64,000 nucleotides of DNA from Anastatus disparis (taxonomy: Eukaryota > Arthropoda > Insecta > Hymenoptera > Eupelmidae), in the NCBI GenBank assembly GCA_017163975.1, contig JAFFSR010000279.1:1241001-1305000 (forward strand). The letters are read 5' to 3'. The notes under the pieces were generated by a model, which saw only the letters and a program-made list of their open reading frames with translations, did no database searches and had not been told where the DNA came from. The translations under genes and the position numbers were made by a program. Shown piece after piece: positions 44,700 to 56,622 of the stretch (positions within the stretch are counted from its first letter, which is position 1; each line of letters opens with the position of its first letter).

Positions 44700-45080
44700 T
44701 TTGCATTATTGTCACATACATCCATACACATATACACGTGCAGCTTTAACATACACATACACTCATACATATACATACATACACACACATACACACACAC
44801 ACACATACACACATACATACATATACACATATCCATACACATACATTTGCTCATTAACGCATACACACATATACAATATCCGTCTCTCCGTTTCTCCGTC
44901 TCTGGCTCCTTCTTTCCGTCTTTGTCTCTCCGTCCTTCCGTCTTCATCCCTCCGTCTCCATCTCTCCGTCTCCGTTTCTCCAACTCTGTCCCTCCGTCTC
45001 CGTATCTTCGTTTCCGTCTCTCCGTCACCATCTCTCCATCTCCGTCTCTTCGTCTCCGTTCTTCCGTCTTTCTCCCTTTG
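44700..45080. repeat. Compound microsatellite: ACATAC then TCTCCG units
   Basis: 44700-44870 is ACATAC-like; 44880-45080 is TCTCCG-like. Same order and orientation as 27880-28410. Confidence 0.92.
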
Positions 45081-45094
45081 ACTCAGCTTTGAAA

Positions 45095-45565
45095 ATAGCA
45101 ACCGTGAATTCTTAATTACACATCGCTTACAATAGCAGCCACATTTTTTTTAACCACACAGCGCTCAAAATAGCAGCCGCGAATTTGTTATTACACAGCA
45201 CTTACAATAGTTGTTGTGTTTTTCAACTACACAGCACTTACAATAGCAGCCGCGTTTTTTGACCACACAGTGCTCAAAATAGCTGCCACGAATTTTAAAT
45301 TACACAGCTCTTATAATAGTTGTTTTGTTTTTCATCTTTAGCTCTTAAAATAGCAGTCGCGTTTTTAAACCAGATAGTGCTCTGAAAAGCAGTCGTGAAT
45401 TTCTAATTACAGAGCGCTGACAGTAGTTTTAGCATTTTTCCCCATCACAGCACTTATAATAGCAGCCATTTTTTTTAACCACACAGTATTTAAAAAAGCA
45501 ATCGCGTTTTTTCAATAGCACAGAACTAAAAATTGCAGTCGTGATTTTTAACCACACAGCGCTAA
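45095..45565. repeat. Tandem array of about 40-bp units, about 12 copies
   Basis: Same CACAGCGCTCAAAATAGCAG unit as at 29925-30645, shorter and more degenerate. Confidence 0.9.
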
Positions 45566-45779
45566 ACTCTACTTCATAATTTTCAATTTTTTCACATTTA
45601 ATATTATATTAGAGTTTCAAATATGCTTGATTTTATTTTCTTATTCATTATATTTAATTTTTGTATTGTGGTTTTATAATATTTCTTTGTAGACGATGTT
45701 TTTAGTATAGACCATTTAATATAGACCATTTCATCTTTGACTTTTCTTGATTTTACTATTAATAATATTTTCAATATTT

Positions 45780-47040
45780 TTGATTAGTTATCCTTGAAAG
45801 TGCCACGTATAACTGCCCATGACTGAAAATTGGTGTTTGTAAATACACTCCTACTTCTTTAAATAATTGTCTTAGCAACTTATTAATAGTCATTGCATGA
45901 ACAAGTTTTACAGGAAATTATTTTCTGGTCATCTGAAATGGCAGTTCATTATTTGCAGATAAGGTCATACGTGGTAAGAATATAGTGCTCCCTTTTTTAC
46001 TTCCTGTTAATATTTGTGCAATAATATTAAATTGTTCTATTTTCGTTAATCGGGTTGCGTTACAAAGTCCTTCATTCAAATTAACATTCCTTAGAAGCAT
46101 TACTATAGCTCCTTTTTTTAATTGTAATCTATGTGGAGGTAAACCGTTGGGCGTTAAAGAAATCAAAAATTCTGTTGGGAAAATTGCGTCTAAGCCTTCG
46201 TCATTTACATCTTTTGCAGAGTCAATGCTCAAGTACTCTATTACTGGTTCATTTATTTTTGATGAAATTTTTTTATTCATTTATGTTGCATCTACGTTTT
46301 TCGGTGCTAATATAATATTTTCGTAATAACTACAATTTTCAATATTTGTATTATGCCCGTAAATTTCATCAATTATATTGTTCTTTGACAATATTTCTTT
46401 TGGAATTTGTATAACTTTATTTCCCTTTTCCATATTTTGAATGAAAATTACCATTTCCTATATTTAGTAACCAATTTTTTAATTTATTGTCTGATTCCGG
46501 TAAACGTTTATTTTCTTTCAAAGACATACATTGAAAATGTTTCCATTAATAGCTTTTTTCGACATAATTTTCTACCATCTATGTTCTATTTCCATATTTT
46601 ACTATTGGTAATGTTTGTCTAAAATCACCTCATATGATAAATGTTTTCCCTCCGAACAAATAATCATTATCCCATACAACTTTAAACATGCGATCGACGG
46701 TTTCAAAAGCGTATTTTGATTTCATTGTGATTTCATCCCAGATAACAATTGATACATTTTTCATTTTTTTACCTATTTCGCTGTTTGCACTAATATTAAA
46801 TATTGTGTCTTCAGATATGTTCAAAGGTAATTTAAATGCTGTATGTACTGTCACATTATCTTGTAATAAATTAGCCGCTATACATATCCATGATACAATT
46901 AAATAGTTGATTTATTAAATTTTTAGATAAGTTATAATTGCATTTTATAAGTAGCTTTTACCGCTTTCATATATATGTATATATATATATTTCAGTGCAG
47001 TTTGTATTTAATAAATTTATTACTGTATTAAAATTAGCCG
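45780..47040 (-). pseudogene. Helitron 2 Pif1-like helicase, fragmented
   Basis: Visible blocks: a damaged Walker A ESGKSYL followed by a stop (about 46970-46940); Walker B VIWDEITM (about 46770-46735); GGKTFII at 46650-46630; LPPHRLQLKKGAIVMLLRN with NEGLCNATRL (46140-46030); then a late VHAMTIN block and QLYVALSR, which is helicase motif VI (near 45800). Spacing and motif order match Pif1 helicases of Helitrons. Several stops and frameshifts. Confidence 0.87.
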
Positions 47041-47544
47041 TTTAAGCATTTGTTAGACTATCAATAATTGACCGAATATCATTAACATTATTTACTGTAC
47101 TATATTCAATTTCGTTATTTTCAATATAGTATTCTAAAGTAGGAAAATTAAAGTCACTTAATTGGAATCCATTATTAGTTAAAATATCATTAATTATGCT
47201 TAATGCATATTCTTCACCCTCTTTGTTGATTCATTTTTGGTAATATGATAAAAATAGATTTTATATTTTTCATATAATTTTCAAGCATGAATTGGATTGT
47301 GAAATGAACAAATGTAACTGAATAATTGACAAAGAGCTTTTGGAAATCAAAATTGACATGATTCTTCTAAACATTTATCCCATTTATCATCTATTTCAAC
47401 TTAATTTCTTGCTTTTGCTGCTTCAAGGAATGTTGGTAATGTAACTCCATCAAAAGTTTCTAAGCATTCAAAAGATGTTGCAGCTTTAACGTGAAGCAGA
47501 AGTAATCTTCAAAAAAATCTTTCTCTTTGTCTTGGAATAACTGA

Positions 47545-48208
47545 CTAGGAGAGTATCATAACTCCGGATCACGGATTTCGCTCAAACTGTGTGATAAGTT
47601 TCTAAATGTCAAAATATGAAAGGAAACAGAATTTTAGACACCAACGCTCAATATTTTACTAGTTATAGGCAATTAAAGAAAATCATTAAAAAAGTTACTA
47701 GATTTTTAAATGCATATAGTTCTTTAGAATTGATAGCTAGAAGCTTCAAACTTTTTTTAAATGAAAGCTGAGCTCAAATCCTTTTGAATTCATAGTTATA
47801 GCATGTCAAAATATTATATTTTCCCAAAGTTATAGCGTGATAAACATTGGACCTGATTTTTCTTTTTAAAACATTAATTAATAACAAAAGCTGAAATTGG
47901 GTCTAATGTTCATCACGCTATAACTTTGGTAAAAAATAATATTTTGACATGTTATAACTACTAATTCGAAAGAATTTGAGCTCAGCTTTCATTTAAAAAA
48001 AGTTTCAAGCTTCTAGCTATCAATACTAGAGAACTTTTTGCGTTTAAAAATCTAGTAACTTTTTTAGTAATTTTCTTTAATTACCTATAACTAGGAAAAT
48101 ATTAAGCGTTGGTGTCTAAAATTCTATTTCTTTTTATATTTTGACATTTGGGAACTCATCACAAAGTTTGAGTAAAATCCGTGATCCGGAGATACGATAC
48201 TCTCCTAG
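47545..48208. mobile_element. 664-bp foldback element inside Helitron 2
   Basis: The ends are CTAGGAGAGTATCATAACTC and, inverted, CTAGGAGAGTATCGTATCTC. Arms of about 320 bp pair nearly end to end. It is flanked by TGA on both sides (47542-47544, 48209-48211). Helitron 1 shows the uninterrupted site as AACTAAGTAC near 32650, which confirms the insertion. No coding capacity. Confidence 0.92.
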
Positions 48209-48211
48209 TGA

Positions 48212-50300
48212 GTACATTCTAATTAGAATAGGTTTCATAGTTTTTATTCTTTTCGTCCATGTTTTATGTATTCGATTAAGAACATAATGTTGCGATATAT
48301 CAGGATAAAAGTAATTATGTGTTTCTGGGTCACTTTTATTGACTGGAACCACGCTGTCAGTGTTGTAATAACATTTTTCTTATCGATTTGGTGTTCGGAT
48401 CCTTCTTTAAAATATATATTGTTCATTTTCATTATGAACAGCTTATCTATAAATTGCATGTTAAAGTTTACTAATATTATATTTCAATATGCGATGCATA
48501 GCTTCTGGCGTGCAACTGTATGTTGTGTTTATATATTGTTTAATCTTATCATAAAACATATCCAAATCATTTGTTTTATTCGCTTCATCATTAGTATTAC
48601 CTTCAGTATTTATTTTACTTGCTTTTATTTCTATAAATGCACAATCGTGTCCTTTAGAGTGATATTTAAATAAGTATTTTATAACTCTTATTGTTGAACA
48701 TAATTTAATAATAGTATGACAATTAAACTTTAGTAATAAATACGGGTTATAAGGGACAACAAATCTATTATCTGCCCACTTGTATTTTGTGTATAATATC
48801 TCATTTTTATCATTTCTTCGTCGAATAATAGGATAAATATTTGTCATTATTGTAGTTTCATTAAATGGTTTCGGAAAATTTTTCGTGCACTTTCCTGATT
48901 CTTTATCCATACAAGGTGAGTTTCAATTCTAATCTCCACAAAGGCCATGGATTATAAATTGTTTAACTATTTCATATAAACTGGGATATTCGTTTTTATT
49001 TGTGATTTGAGCTACTATAAATTTATCAAAGTCATCACTATTGTAAGTGTTATGATCTTTACTTAAAAATATTAGCATATGTGCATGCGGTAATCCTCTT
49101 TTTTGAAATTCTACTACGCATAAATATGCCATGCATTTTCCCAAAACATGTTTATTAGTAATTTGCTCTAATATATTTAATTTTTGATAAAATACTTTAA
49201 CAACAATATCTCTTCTATCTATTACTTCTTCACTTTGTTCTGTATAATTTGTGATTTTTTTGCATTTTGGATTGCATGTCATAGTAATAAAAAAATTTGG
49301 TTTTCCAATTCTTTGTAATGATCTAATGTCATAGAATCAAGAAAATTTTTATGAAAGGACCCCGGACTTCCTGTAAAAGTTGATAATAATATAAAACATC
49401 CTTGAAATTTTTAAACTATCATTGATTTAGTTTTTTTTATTTTTTAAGGAATCCATTTCGCCTTGATAAAGTTCTATTCTTAAAGAAACTTGATTTTTTT
49501 AAAAACATAATCTTGAATTTCTTATTCGAACCCATGAATATAAGTAGATATATAATCATAAGATCTACGTGTTTACTTATATGTAGGATTCTTATTGGTT
49601 TTTTCGCTTTCGAATGAATAAATATGTCTCTTTCAATAGGTAATTCATTTCTTATAAAAACTACTGCTACTTTATTACATTTAGCTTCATTATATCGATG
49701 CTCATCAATGTTATCGTTTCGTCTTATAAACATTTTAACATCCATAGGTATAGTTCCATTTTTAATAAAACGATTATTTCCTTTAATTTCTACTTCGTAC
49801 ATCATTTTATAAGCTGCTGCGTATGGATTATTTCTTCTAATTATAAAGTCTAATGTATTCAATAATTGAATAGAACAATTTAGATCTTTTCCTATGCGGC
49901 ATTTATTTCCTTCTTTGTTATCAAATATGTATAATTGTACATACTTTCTTGATACATTTTTATTTGCATGTAATGCATATGTATTATGGTATATTCGTCC
50001 ACAAATACTTATAGCTTGGGGACCTTAATTGAATAATTAATTAAATGCTGCACCAAAACTAGCAAATACTAATCGTTATTATATGATCTTATGCATTTTT
50101 TAAAATTATTACTTATTATAGAATTTCCAGTAAGTCATTTCTAAATCTTTTCAGGATATTCTGGGTCTTCTTCTAATGTTATATTTTCTTATTTACAACA
50201 TGATGTAAATTTCTCATTGCTTGACATTTTGAATGCAAAATGTCTAGCACCACAAAAATCACAAATAAAATTCAAATCACCAATATTATTTTCCATCATA
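48212..50300 (-). pseudogene. Helitron 2 Rep nuclease and N-terminal region, fragmented
   Basis: The N-terminal zinc-finger-like part (about 50290-50180) reads ICDFCGARHFAF then a CC pair. A RRNNPYAAAYKMMYE block follows at 49850-49800. Rep starts with MTCNPKC (49282). The HUH metal-binding motif is GLPHAHMLIFL (about 49105-49070), and the two catalytic tyrosines are in IKYLFKYHSKGHD (about 48690-48650). This set defines the rolling-circle Rep of Helitrons. The remainder to 48212 leads into the segment split by the foldback insertion. Multiple frame breaks. Confidence 0.9.
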
Positions 50301-51048
50301 TAATATTTCATTATTATCGGTCAATGTATTTTTAGCCATTTGGTAATAATTTATATCATTTTAATTTTATTTTGTTTTAAATTTATCTTTGTTTTATTCA
50401 TAATAATTTTTATTTTTTACTGAAGTAATTAAATTATCATCTTTTTTTTAAAATGTTTTCCATAAGATTCATTTAAACGTTTCAATATTTTTTGTTTGTT
50501 TTTCAATTAATATTGTTTTCTATTTTCTAAAACTTCATCTTTATCATATTTATAATACGATTTGTTATGAATGTCTATCATAATTGTGATTATGTTGATA
50601 TGTTAAATTCTTATTTTTGTTTAAGTATTCTTAATTGTTTCTTAGAAATCTATTTTGTTTAGAAATTTGACTTTTTTCTTGCAATATATTAATAGGTTTT
50701 AATTTTTTAATTGTAACTTTTAGAATTCTTTTCAATTTTTTATCTTTCTTAAAATTATTTTTAAGTTTCGTAATTACATTAATGTTTTGCGAATTAATTC
50801 GATTTTCATGTTGCGTTATATTTAAATTTTTCAATTTCTCAATCAAAACTTTTGTTAATTTTAATAATTTTATATAATTATATTAATTCTTAAATGTCAG
50901 AATTTGTTCTTGTTCAATATCATTTTCAGATTCTTCAATATTATTGTATTTAATTTTTTCACAATTGCTTTTTGAAATTTTTTCTTTAGTTTGTTTATAT
51001 TTTCTTTTATTACTGTTTTGGTAAATTTTCTGTAGATAAGTTTTTGGT
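50301..51048 (-). other. Low-complexity Asn/Lys-rich linker of Helitron 2
   Basis: Short minus-strand frames (51116-50883, 50846-50631) are rich in Lys, Asn, Ile and Glu with no recognised motif. They lie between the protease region and the zinc-finger part. Confidence 0.45.
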
Positions 51049-51701
51049 TTATAAGTTGTTGCCTCCAAATTGTTGTAGTGCCAATTCATGTAAATTTTTT
51101 TCTTTAACATATTCAAAATTTATATTTTGGAAATTTAATTTCATAGTTGACAATTCCTTGTGATGTACAATTTGCTGATTTCTGGATATCGCTTTATAAT
51201 TAATATTAGTATGATTGTTCTTTACTAATAAAAGCATGACAGTTGAATTTGTTTCATATATAGTGATCAAATGTCCATGCATTTTTTCGATGTCCAATTC
51301 TATTCCACAAGGACACAAATTATTAACAGTTGCTCTTATAAACACTGTTGAAAAAATGCTACAATCAAAAGGATTAATCTGAAATCAAACTTTTTCAAAA
51401 CATATTTGTAAATTTCACGAATTGGAAATAGTTTATTAATGTAAATTTTTTGTTTATTATTTAATCCATTACTATCTAAATTATCGTAAACATGAATTAC
51501 ATTTTGTGAATTATAGATACAAATCCAGTGACCAAAATGCCGATTTCCGGAGAAAAATATTTGTATGTAATCTTGATTTAATGGAACTCGATTAATACTT
51601 TCGAGCCTTTGTAAGAATATTGTTGGTTGCATTAAAAAATTTGTATGATTATTCAAAATTTGATTTAATTTTCTAATGTGCTTATTATTTAACATACTCA
51701 A
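51049..51701 (-). pseudogene. Ulp1/C48-like cysteine protease upstream of Helitron 2 Rep
   Basis: Two overlapping frames make one domain. The first (51701-51336) has GHWICIYN (candidate catalytic His) and HVYDNLDSN (candidate Asp). In the other frame (from about 51385) comes INPFDCSIFSTVFIRATV, with the Q..xxDC arrangement expected around the catalytic Cys and oxyanion Gln. A one-base frameshift separates them. It resembles transposon-borne Ulp1-type proteases; SUMO specificity is not implied. It may be the N-terminal domain of the Helitron protein or a neighbouring ORF. Confidence 0.6.
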
Positions 51702-51931
51702 TTATCTAGCATATCCATCTTTAACTATTATAATCAGTTTTTCTTCTTTGGTAAAATTCATTCTATGAAAATAATGAATTCATGCGTACTTCTAAATTGA
51801 AATTATTTAATATAAAAATTTCAAATACTTTTCAAAAACTATGAAAAATTCTGAAACAAAAATTTTAAATGTTATTTATAAAGATAATTAAAAATTCTAA
51901 TTAATAATTATTCTTAAAATTTTAATGAATT

Positions 51932-52889
51932 ACCACTTATTAAATACATAAACATGAAAAAACATAAACATCATAAAAACAAAGTTCAATGTTTATCATT
52001 GAACATTGTTTATTTAGAGTTTTAAACTTAAGTTTTTTTTATTAGTTAGTTTATATTGTTTTGTTCACTTTTTTGTTCTTATATAAACATTCCTTCTAAA
52101 AACCATTTTTCATAAAATTTAATATTTATAGGATCAATTAATGATAAAACATCTGACCAAAATTTTTTCTTCGCTGAAATTTCTTTTTTATTTTAATCCA
52201 TACGAGCTTAATTTACCTCGCTCCTAACGTCGCTCGGTCAAATTTTCATATATTATATTAATATGTATAAATTAGTTAATTATAAATTAAAAGAAGTTGC
52301 CTTAATTTATAAGTTTTTATATTGCAGTTCTGGTTGAAATTTAGTTTTTATATGTTTGAAGAAAAAGGATTAATTAAAGTTCTAATATGCATAAAAATTG
52401 TTTGAATACAACCACTTATTAAATACATAAACATGAAAAAACATAAACATCATAAAAACAAAGTTCAATGTTTATCATTGAACATTGTTTATTTGGAGTT
52501 TTAAACTTAAGTTTTTTTTATTAGTTAGTTTATATTGTTTTGTTCACTTTTTTGTTCTTATATAAACATTCCTTCTAAAAACCATTTTTCATAAAATTTA
52601 ATATTTATAGGATCAATTAATGATAAAACATCTGACCAAAATGTTTTCTTCGCTGAAATTTCTTTTTTATTTTAATCCATACGAGCTTAATTTACCTCGC
52701 TCCTAACGTCGCTCGGTCAAATTTTCATATATTATATTAATATGTATAAATTAGTTAATTTTAAATTAAAAGAAATTGCCTTAATTTATAAGTTTTTATA
52801 TTGCAGTTCTGGTTAAAATTTAGTTTTTATATGTTTGAAGAAAAAGGATTAATTAAAGTTCTAATATGCATAAAAATTGTTTGAATACA
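51932..52889. repeat. 479-bp direct tandem duplication
   Basis: Units 51932-52410 and 52411-52889 both begin ACCACTTATTAAATAC and end TTGTTTGAATACA. Only a handful of base differences were seen. They contain an internal inverted pair (AGTTCAATGTTTATCATTGAAC) and the GCTCCTAACGTCGCTCGG block. Confidence 0.97.
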
Positions 52890-52984
52890 AATCATATGAT
52901 CATGATAAATTAAAAATTTGTTTGACTCAATTTTATTCAAATTAATGAAAAAATATGATAGGAATTAATTATTTTCAATCATGT

Positions 52985-53470
52985 GTTTCAGACAGAGGGA
53001 CAGAGATAAAAAAACGGAGACGTAGGAATGGAGAAGTAGAGATGAAGACACAAAGACGGAAACAGAGAGACATAGACGGGAAGACAAAAACGTAGAGACG
53101 GAGACGAAGAGACATAGACAGAGGGACAGAGAGATGAAAAAAGAGAGACAGGGACAAAGAAACAAAGACGAAAAAAGGAGTCTTGTGAACATGGACAGAG
53201 AGAAATAGACGGAGAGACATAGATGGCAAGTCGGAGACGGACAGGCAGAGGCGAAGAGGCAGAGACGGAGAGACATAGGCATAGACACAGAGACGGAGAT
53301 AGAGAGACGGAAAGATGGAGAAACGGAGGCGTAGAGACAAAGAGAAAAAAACAGAGACAGAGAGACGGAGTGAAGGAGATAAAAAGATGGAGATGGAGAA
53401 GCGAATGTTCTGTATGTGTATGTGTATATGTGTTTATGTGTATGAGTGTATGTGTTAAGGTGACATGTAT
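52985..53470. repeat. Compound microsatellite, reversed: GAGACA then GTATGT units
   Basis: 52985-53400 is built of GAGACGGAGACA-like units; 53405-53470 of GTGTATGTGTATATG. Reverse orientation of the cassettes at 27880 and 44700. Confidence 0.9.
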
Positions 53471-53488
53471 ATGTGAAAATGTACATGG

Positions 53489-53490
<2 letters not shown>

Positions 53491-53557
<67 letters not shown>
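53491..53557. repeat. (TA)n microsatellite
   Basis: 67-bp TA tract. Confidence 0.96.
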
Positions 53558-53558
<1 letters not shown>

Positions 53559-53600
53559 TAGGGGGTTCCCCCCTGCTCGCTCCGCTCGCCAACCCCCCGA
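53558..53600 (-). other. GC-rich hairpin with CTAG end next to (TA)n
   Basis: A GC-rich block in AT-rich DNA. On the minus strand it reads GGCGAGCGGAGCGAGCAGG, then GGGGGAACCCCC, then CTAG and T. This is compatible with a Helitron-like 3' terminus (hairpin plus CTRR at an AT target), but other explanations exist. Confidence 0.4.
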
Positions 53601-54039
53601 ATACACACATTCCAAAGTAAATAGAAGAGTAGGACATAATGAGTTGAAATTTCATATTTGTGAATGTGAAAAAAGTTCAATAGAAAACATCGATACATAA
53701 AAATATAAGATATGAAGTTATAGAATTAGAATTAATAGAAAAGAGATGGTTTAACGCGATATTCAAAAGTTTACAATGAATCAAACTTATATATTTTTGA
53801 AATAAATCAAAAATAGAATAGTAAATAACATTAAAATTTCAAGTTATGATTATATATAATAATATTTAATAATAATTATTAGCGAATAATAAAAAATAGA
53901 ATAATAGAATAATTGAAAATTATAATTATAAATAAATATTTTTATCTTTTTATGTCATAAATTTTATATATAAAATACAAAGAAAACGCTTTCTCTCTGC
54001 ATTTTTTATTTTTGGGCTTGAGACCAACATATATAAATA
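53601..54039. other. Unassigned AT-rich DNA
   Basis: Nothing recognised. Confidence 0.4.
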
Positions 54040-54900
54040 TATGGCTGCATTAAGAGTGTTTTTTTGTAGCTAAAAGAAGCTTACATTTTTATTTTTTACT
54101 GTCGCTAAAGAAGCGTACACCTTTTTTTCATTGTCGCTAAAAAAGCTTGCAAATTAATTTATTATTTTCGTTAAAACATATAGATCTATTGTTTGTTGTC
54201 GCTAAAAAAATCTCATATAAGCATACAAATTTATTGTTTGTTGTCGCTAAAAGGAGCTTACAAATTAATTTGTTATTATTACTGGAATAGTTTTATATAC
54301 TTATTTTTTATTGTTGCTAATAGAAGTTTACAAATTTAAATTTCATTGTAGTTATAAAAAGCTTACATTTTTATTTTTTATTGTCGTTAAAGAAGCTTGT
54401 ATAGTTGTTTTTTACTTTTACTAAACAAAAGTTTAAATTATTTCAAATAATTATTTAATATGTCGTTAAATTTCATGCTAAAGAAGCGTACACTTTTTTT
54501 TCATTGTCGCTAAAAAAGCTTACAAATTTATTTATTATTGTCGCTGAAGCATACAGATCTATTGTTTATTGTCGCTAAAAAAATTTCATATAAGCATACA
54601 AATTTACTGTCGCTAAAAGGAGCTTACAGATTAATTTGTTATTATTATTGAAATAATTTTATAGACTTATTTTCTATTGTCGCTAATAGAAGCTTACAAA
54701 TTAAAATTTTATTGTAGTTATAAAAAGCTTACATATTTATTTTTCATTGTCGCTAAAAAAGCTTGTACAGTTTTTCAAATAATTTCAAATATTTATTTAA
54801 TATGTCGTTAAATTTTATTGTTGCTAAGAGAAGCTTACAAATTTATATTTTATTACAAGCTTACATATATATTTTTTATTGTTGTTAAAAAAATTATAAA
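54040..54900. repeat. Higher-order tandem repeat (TTGTCGCTAAAA..AGCTTACAAATT)
   Basis: Basic units of about 40-60 bp contain ATTGTCGCTAAAA and AAGCTTACAAATT. A larger unit of about 375 bp, starting at GCTAAAGAAGCGTACAC near 54103 and again near 54478, repeats with the same internal order of variant units. Confidence 0.9.
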
Positions 54901-54925
54901 TTTATTTTTTTTGTATTAAATCAAT

Positions 54926-55781
54926 TGTGACAACCTTGGGGATTAGGAGGTTGCACTAGGTATATAAAAAAAAGGAAATGACACGTGAATTTACAGGTAA
55001 AACAATCACAGAAAAATATGGTTTATTATCACGAGTACACAATTGTAGCACGCGCTCTTAAGATGGACGCCAGCCGCGTATAACGCACGCGACGCCGTTT
55101 CGCTAATGAGATATAAACTATCGACAAGAAGGAAGCAGATAGTTTATAACAATTACGCACAAAAAGGGCTCAAGCACACAAAAAAAAATAATTTTAATAG
55201 CACGAAGGGAGAGTACACTAGAATGCGCACGAGGTCGCCCGGCACACACGTCGCACAAATAAAGCCAAGAATTTACGCTGCTCTGCCAAGCACGCTGGCA
55301 CTCGCAAAATCAAGTCTCAAGACTTGATTTCCAAAAAAAAATAAAGCCAATGCATTCACTCACACAAAAGTTCAGCTAATTATCGAGCACACAAAAAAAA
55401 CAAAGATATCGTATTAGGTAGCTATTTGAAATGCTCTTCACGTTACGGTGACGACAGAAAGATTAAAGCAATGGCGAGTTCTTTCTGTCGACCAAGCTCG
55501 TTGCTCTTGCGGTACGCTGCGCGTGCCGCAAGAGAGAGACAGACGATCCTTAACGGACCCCAACTTAGCTATTCAAGTCAAGCGGCTTGCTAGCCCTATA
55601 TGCGTATATTATAATAGCCTTATATACTCGCGCGTGTGTGTGCCAACGAACTCGTGTATGGGCTTACGAGTTTGACTCGCGTGGTCTGCTTTCCATCTTG
55701 CCGACCGTCGTAGGCTTCTTTCTGTCGTCTTTAAGCTTAATATTATATAACTAAGTAACATGGTCAAATTGCCATGTTACA
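54926..55781 (-). repeat. Gypsy-2 3' LTR
   Basis: 856 bp. On the minus strand it begins TGTAACATGGCAATTTGAC and ends AAGGTTGTCACA. It is supported by the adjacent purine tract and TG..CA ends. The second LTR is not available for comparison. Confidence 0.8.
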
Positions 55782-55783
55782 AT

Positions 55784-55794
55784 CCCCCTCCGCC
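55784..55794 (-). promoter_or_regulatory. Polypurine tract of Gypsy-2
   Basis: GGCGGAGGGGG on the minus strand, two bases from the LTR start. Confidence 0.75.
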
Positions 55795-56622
55795 ACACGA
55801 AAGTACTTCGGTGGAACCGATAATTTCGTCAACGAGAAGAAAAAAAACAAGCTAGAAACTATTAAGAAAAGATTAGATATATTAAAATAGTAGGGCTTAG
55901 ATTAAGATAACCGGTGTTATCTGCATTGGTGTACAATGTATATAGGAAAATCTTCTTCTGCTGCGTCTGCTGATTATATTTTTGCTAAATTAAGTGTAAG
56001 TGTTTCGCGCTGTATATAAGGGTGTTAATGTAAAAAGACGCGACTGGCTTGTCCATTTATTATTTGCAAAATTATATTTCTTAAATCTAGTTAAAACACT
56101 CATATCCCATTCTTACATGTTGTTACAGTCACACTCTGAAGAAAAATTTTTAATTTATTTATCATCAAAAAAAAAAATATTAAATATTTGGATTATAAGG
56201 CAAATTCTACTTACTGAGAGATGACGCTCTGGTGCTTTGTCGATGCATGCTAGGTTCTATTATTTTGCAGCAATTTTATTATAAAATAAGCTATCTTTAA
56301 AAGAATTGAGTTAAATGAAATTTAGCTAAGATAGTTTTTATGTTGTATTAGACGGTAATCAATTAAAGCAAAATATTGTGTAAATATAGTCTTTGAGCCT
56401 CAAGAAAAAATCGTTGCAAGTAGCTAGCATTTTGAATGAGCTTGATAATGAATGTGAATAAAGAAGGTTATTGTAGCAAGCTTATTAAGTACACACAAAA
56501 GAATAATGATTGTAAATAATGATATGATGTGCTGAAAGGGTTATGGATTTGGGTTGGTAAGGTTCTACAATTAACTAAAAAAAATTTGGTTTTACTATTT
56601 ATTGTGTAGATAGGCTCTAGGG
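55795..56622 (-). other. Untranslated 3' region of Gypsy-2
   Basis: AT-rich spacer between ORF3 and the purine tract. No ORF or motif recognised. Confidence 0.5.

Larger units (their letters stand above)
44640..51701 (-). mobile_element. Helitron copy 2, nearly full-length but degenerate
   Basis: Minus-strand order: Ulp1-like protease region (51701-51049), low-complexity linker, Helitron N-terminal zinc-finger and NPY block, Rep with HUH and Tyr pair, Pif1-like helicase ending near 45780, about 40-bp tandem array, TCTCCG array, ACATAC array, and a terminal block near 44640-44690 shared with Helitron 1. A 664-bp foldback element is inserted at 47545-48208. Exact ends are not proven. Confidence 0.85.

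Noticed and set aside
55106..55675. Two small ORFs in the Gypsy-2 3' LTR
   Set aside because: They lie in LTR sequence with no similarity to known proteins; chance ORFs.
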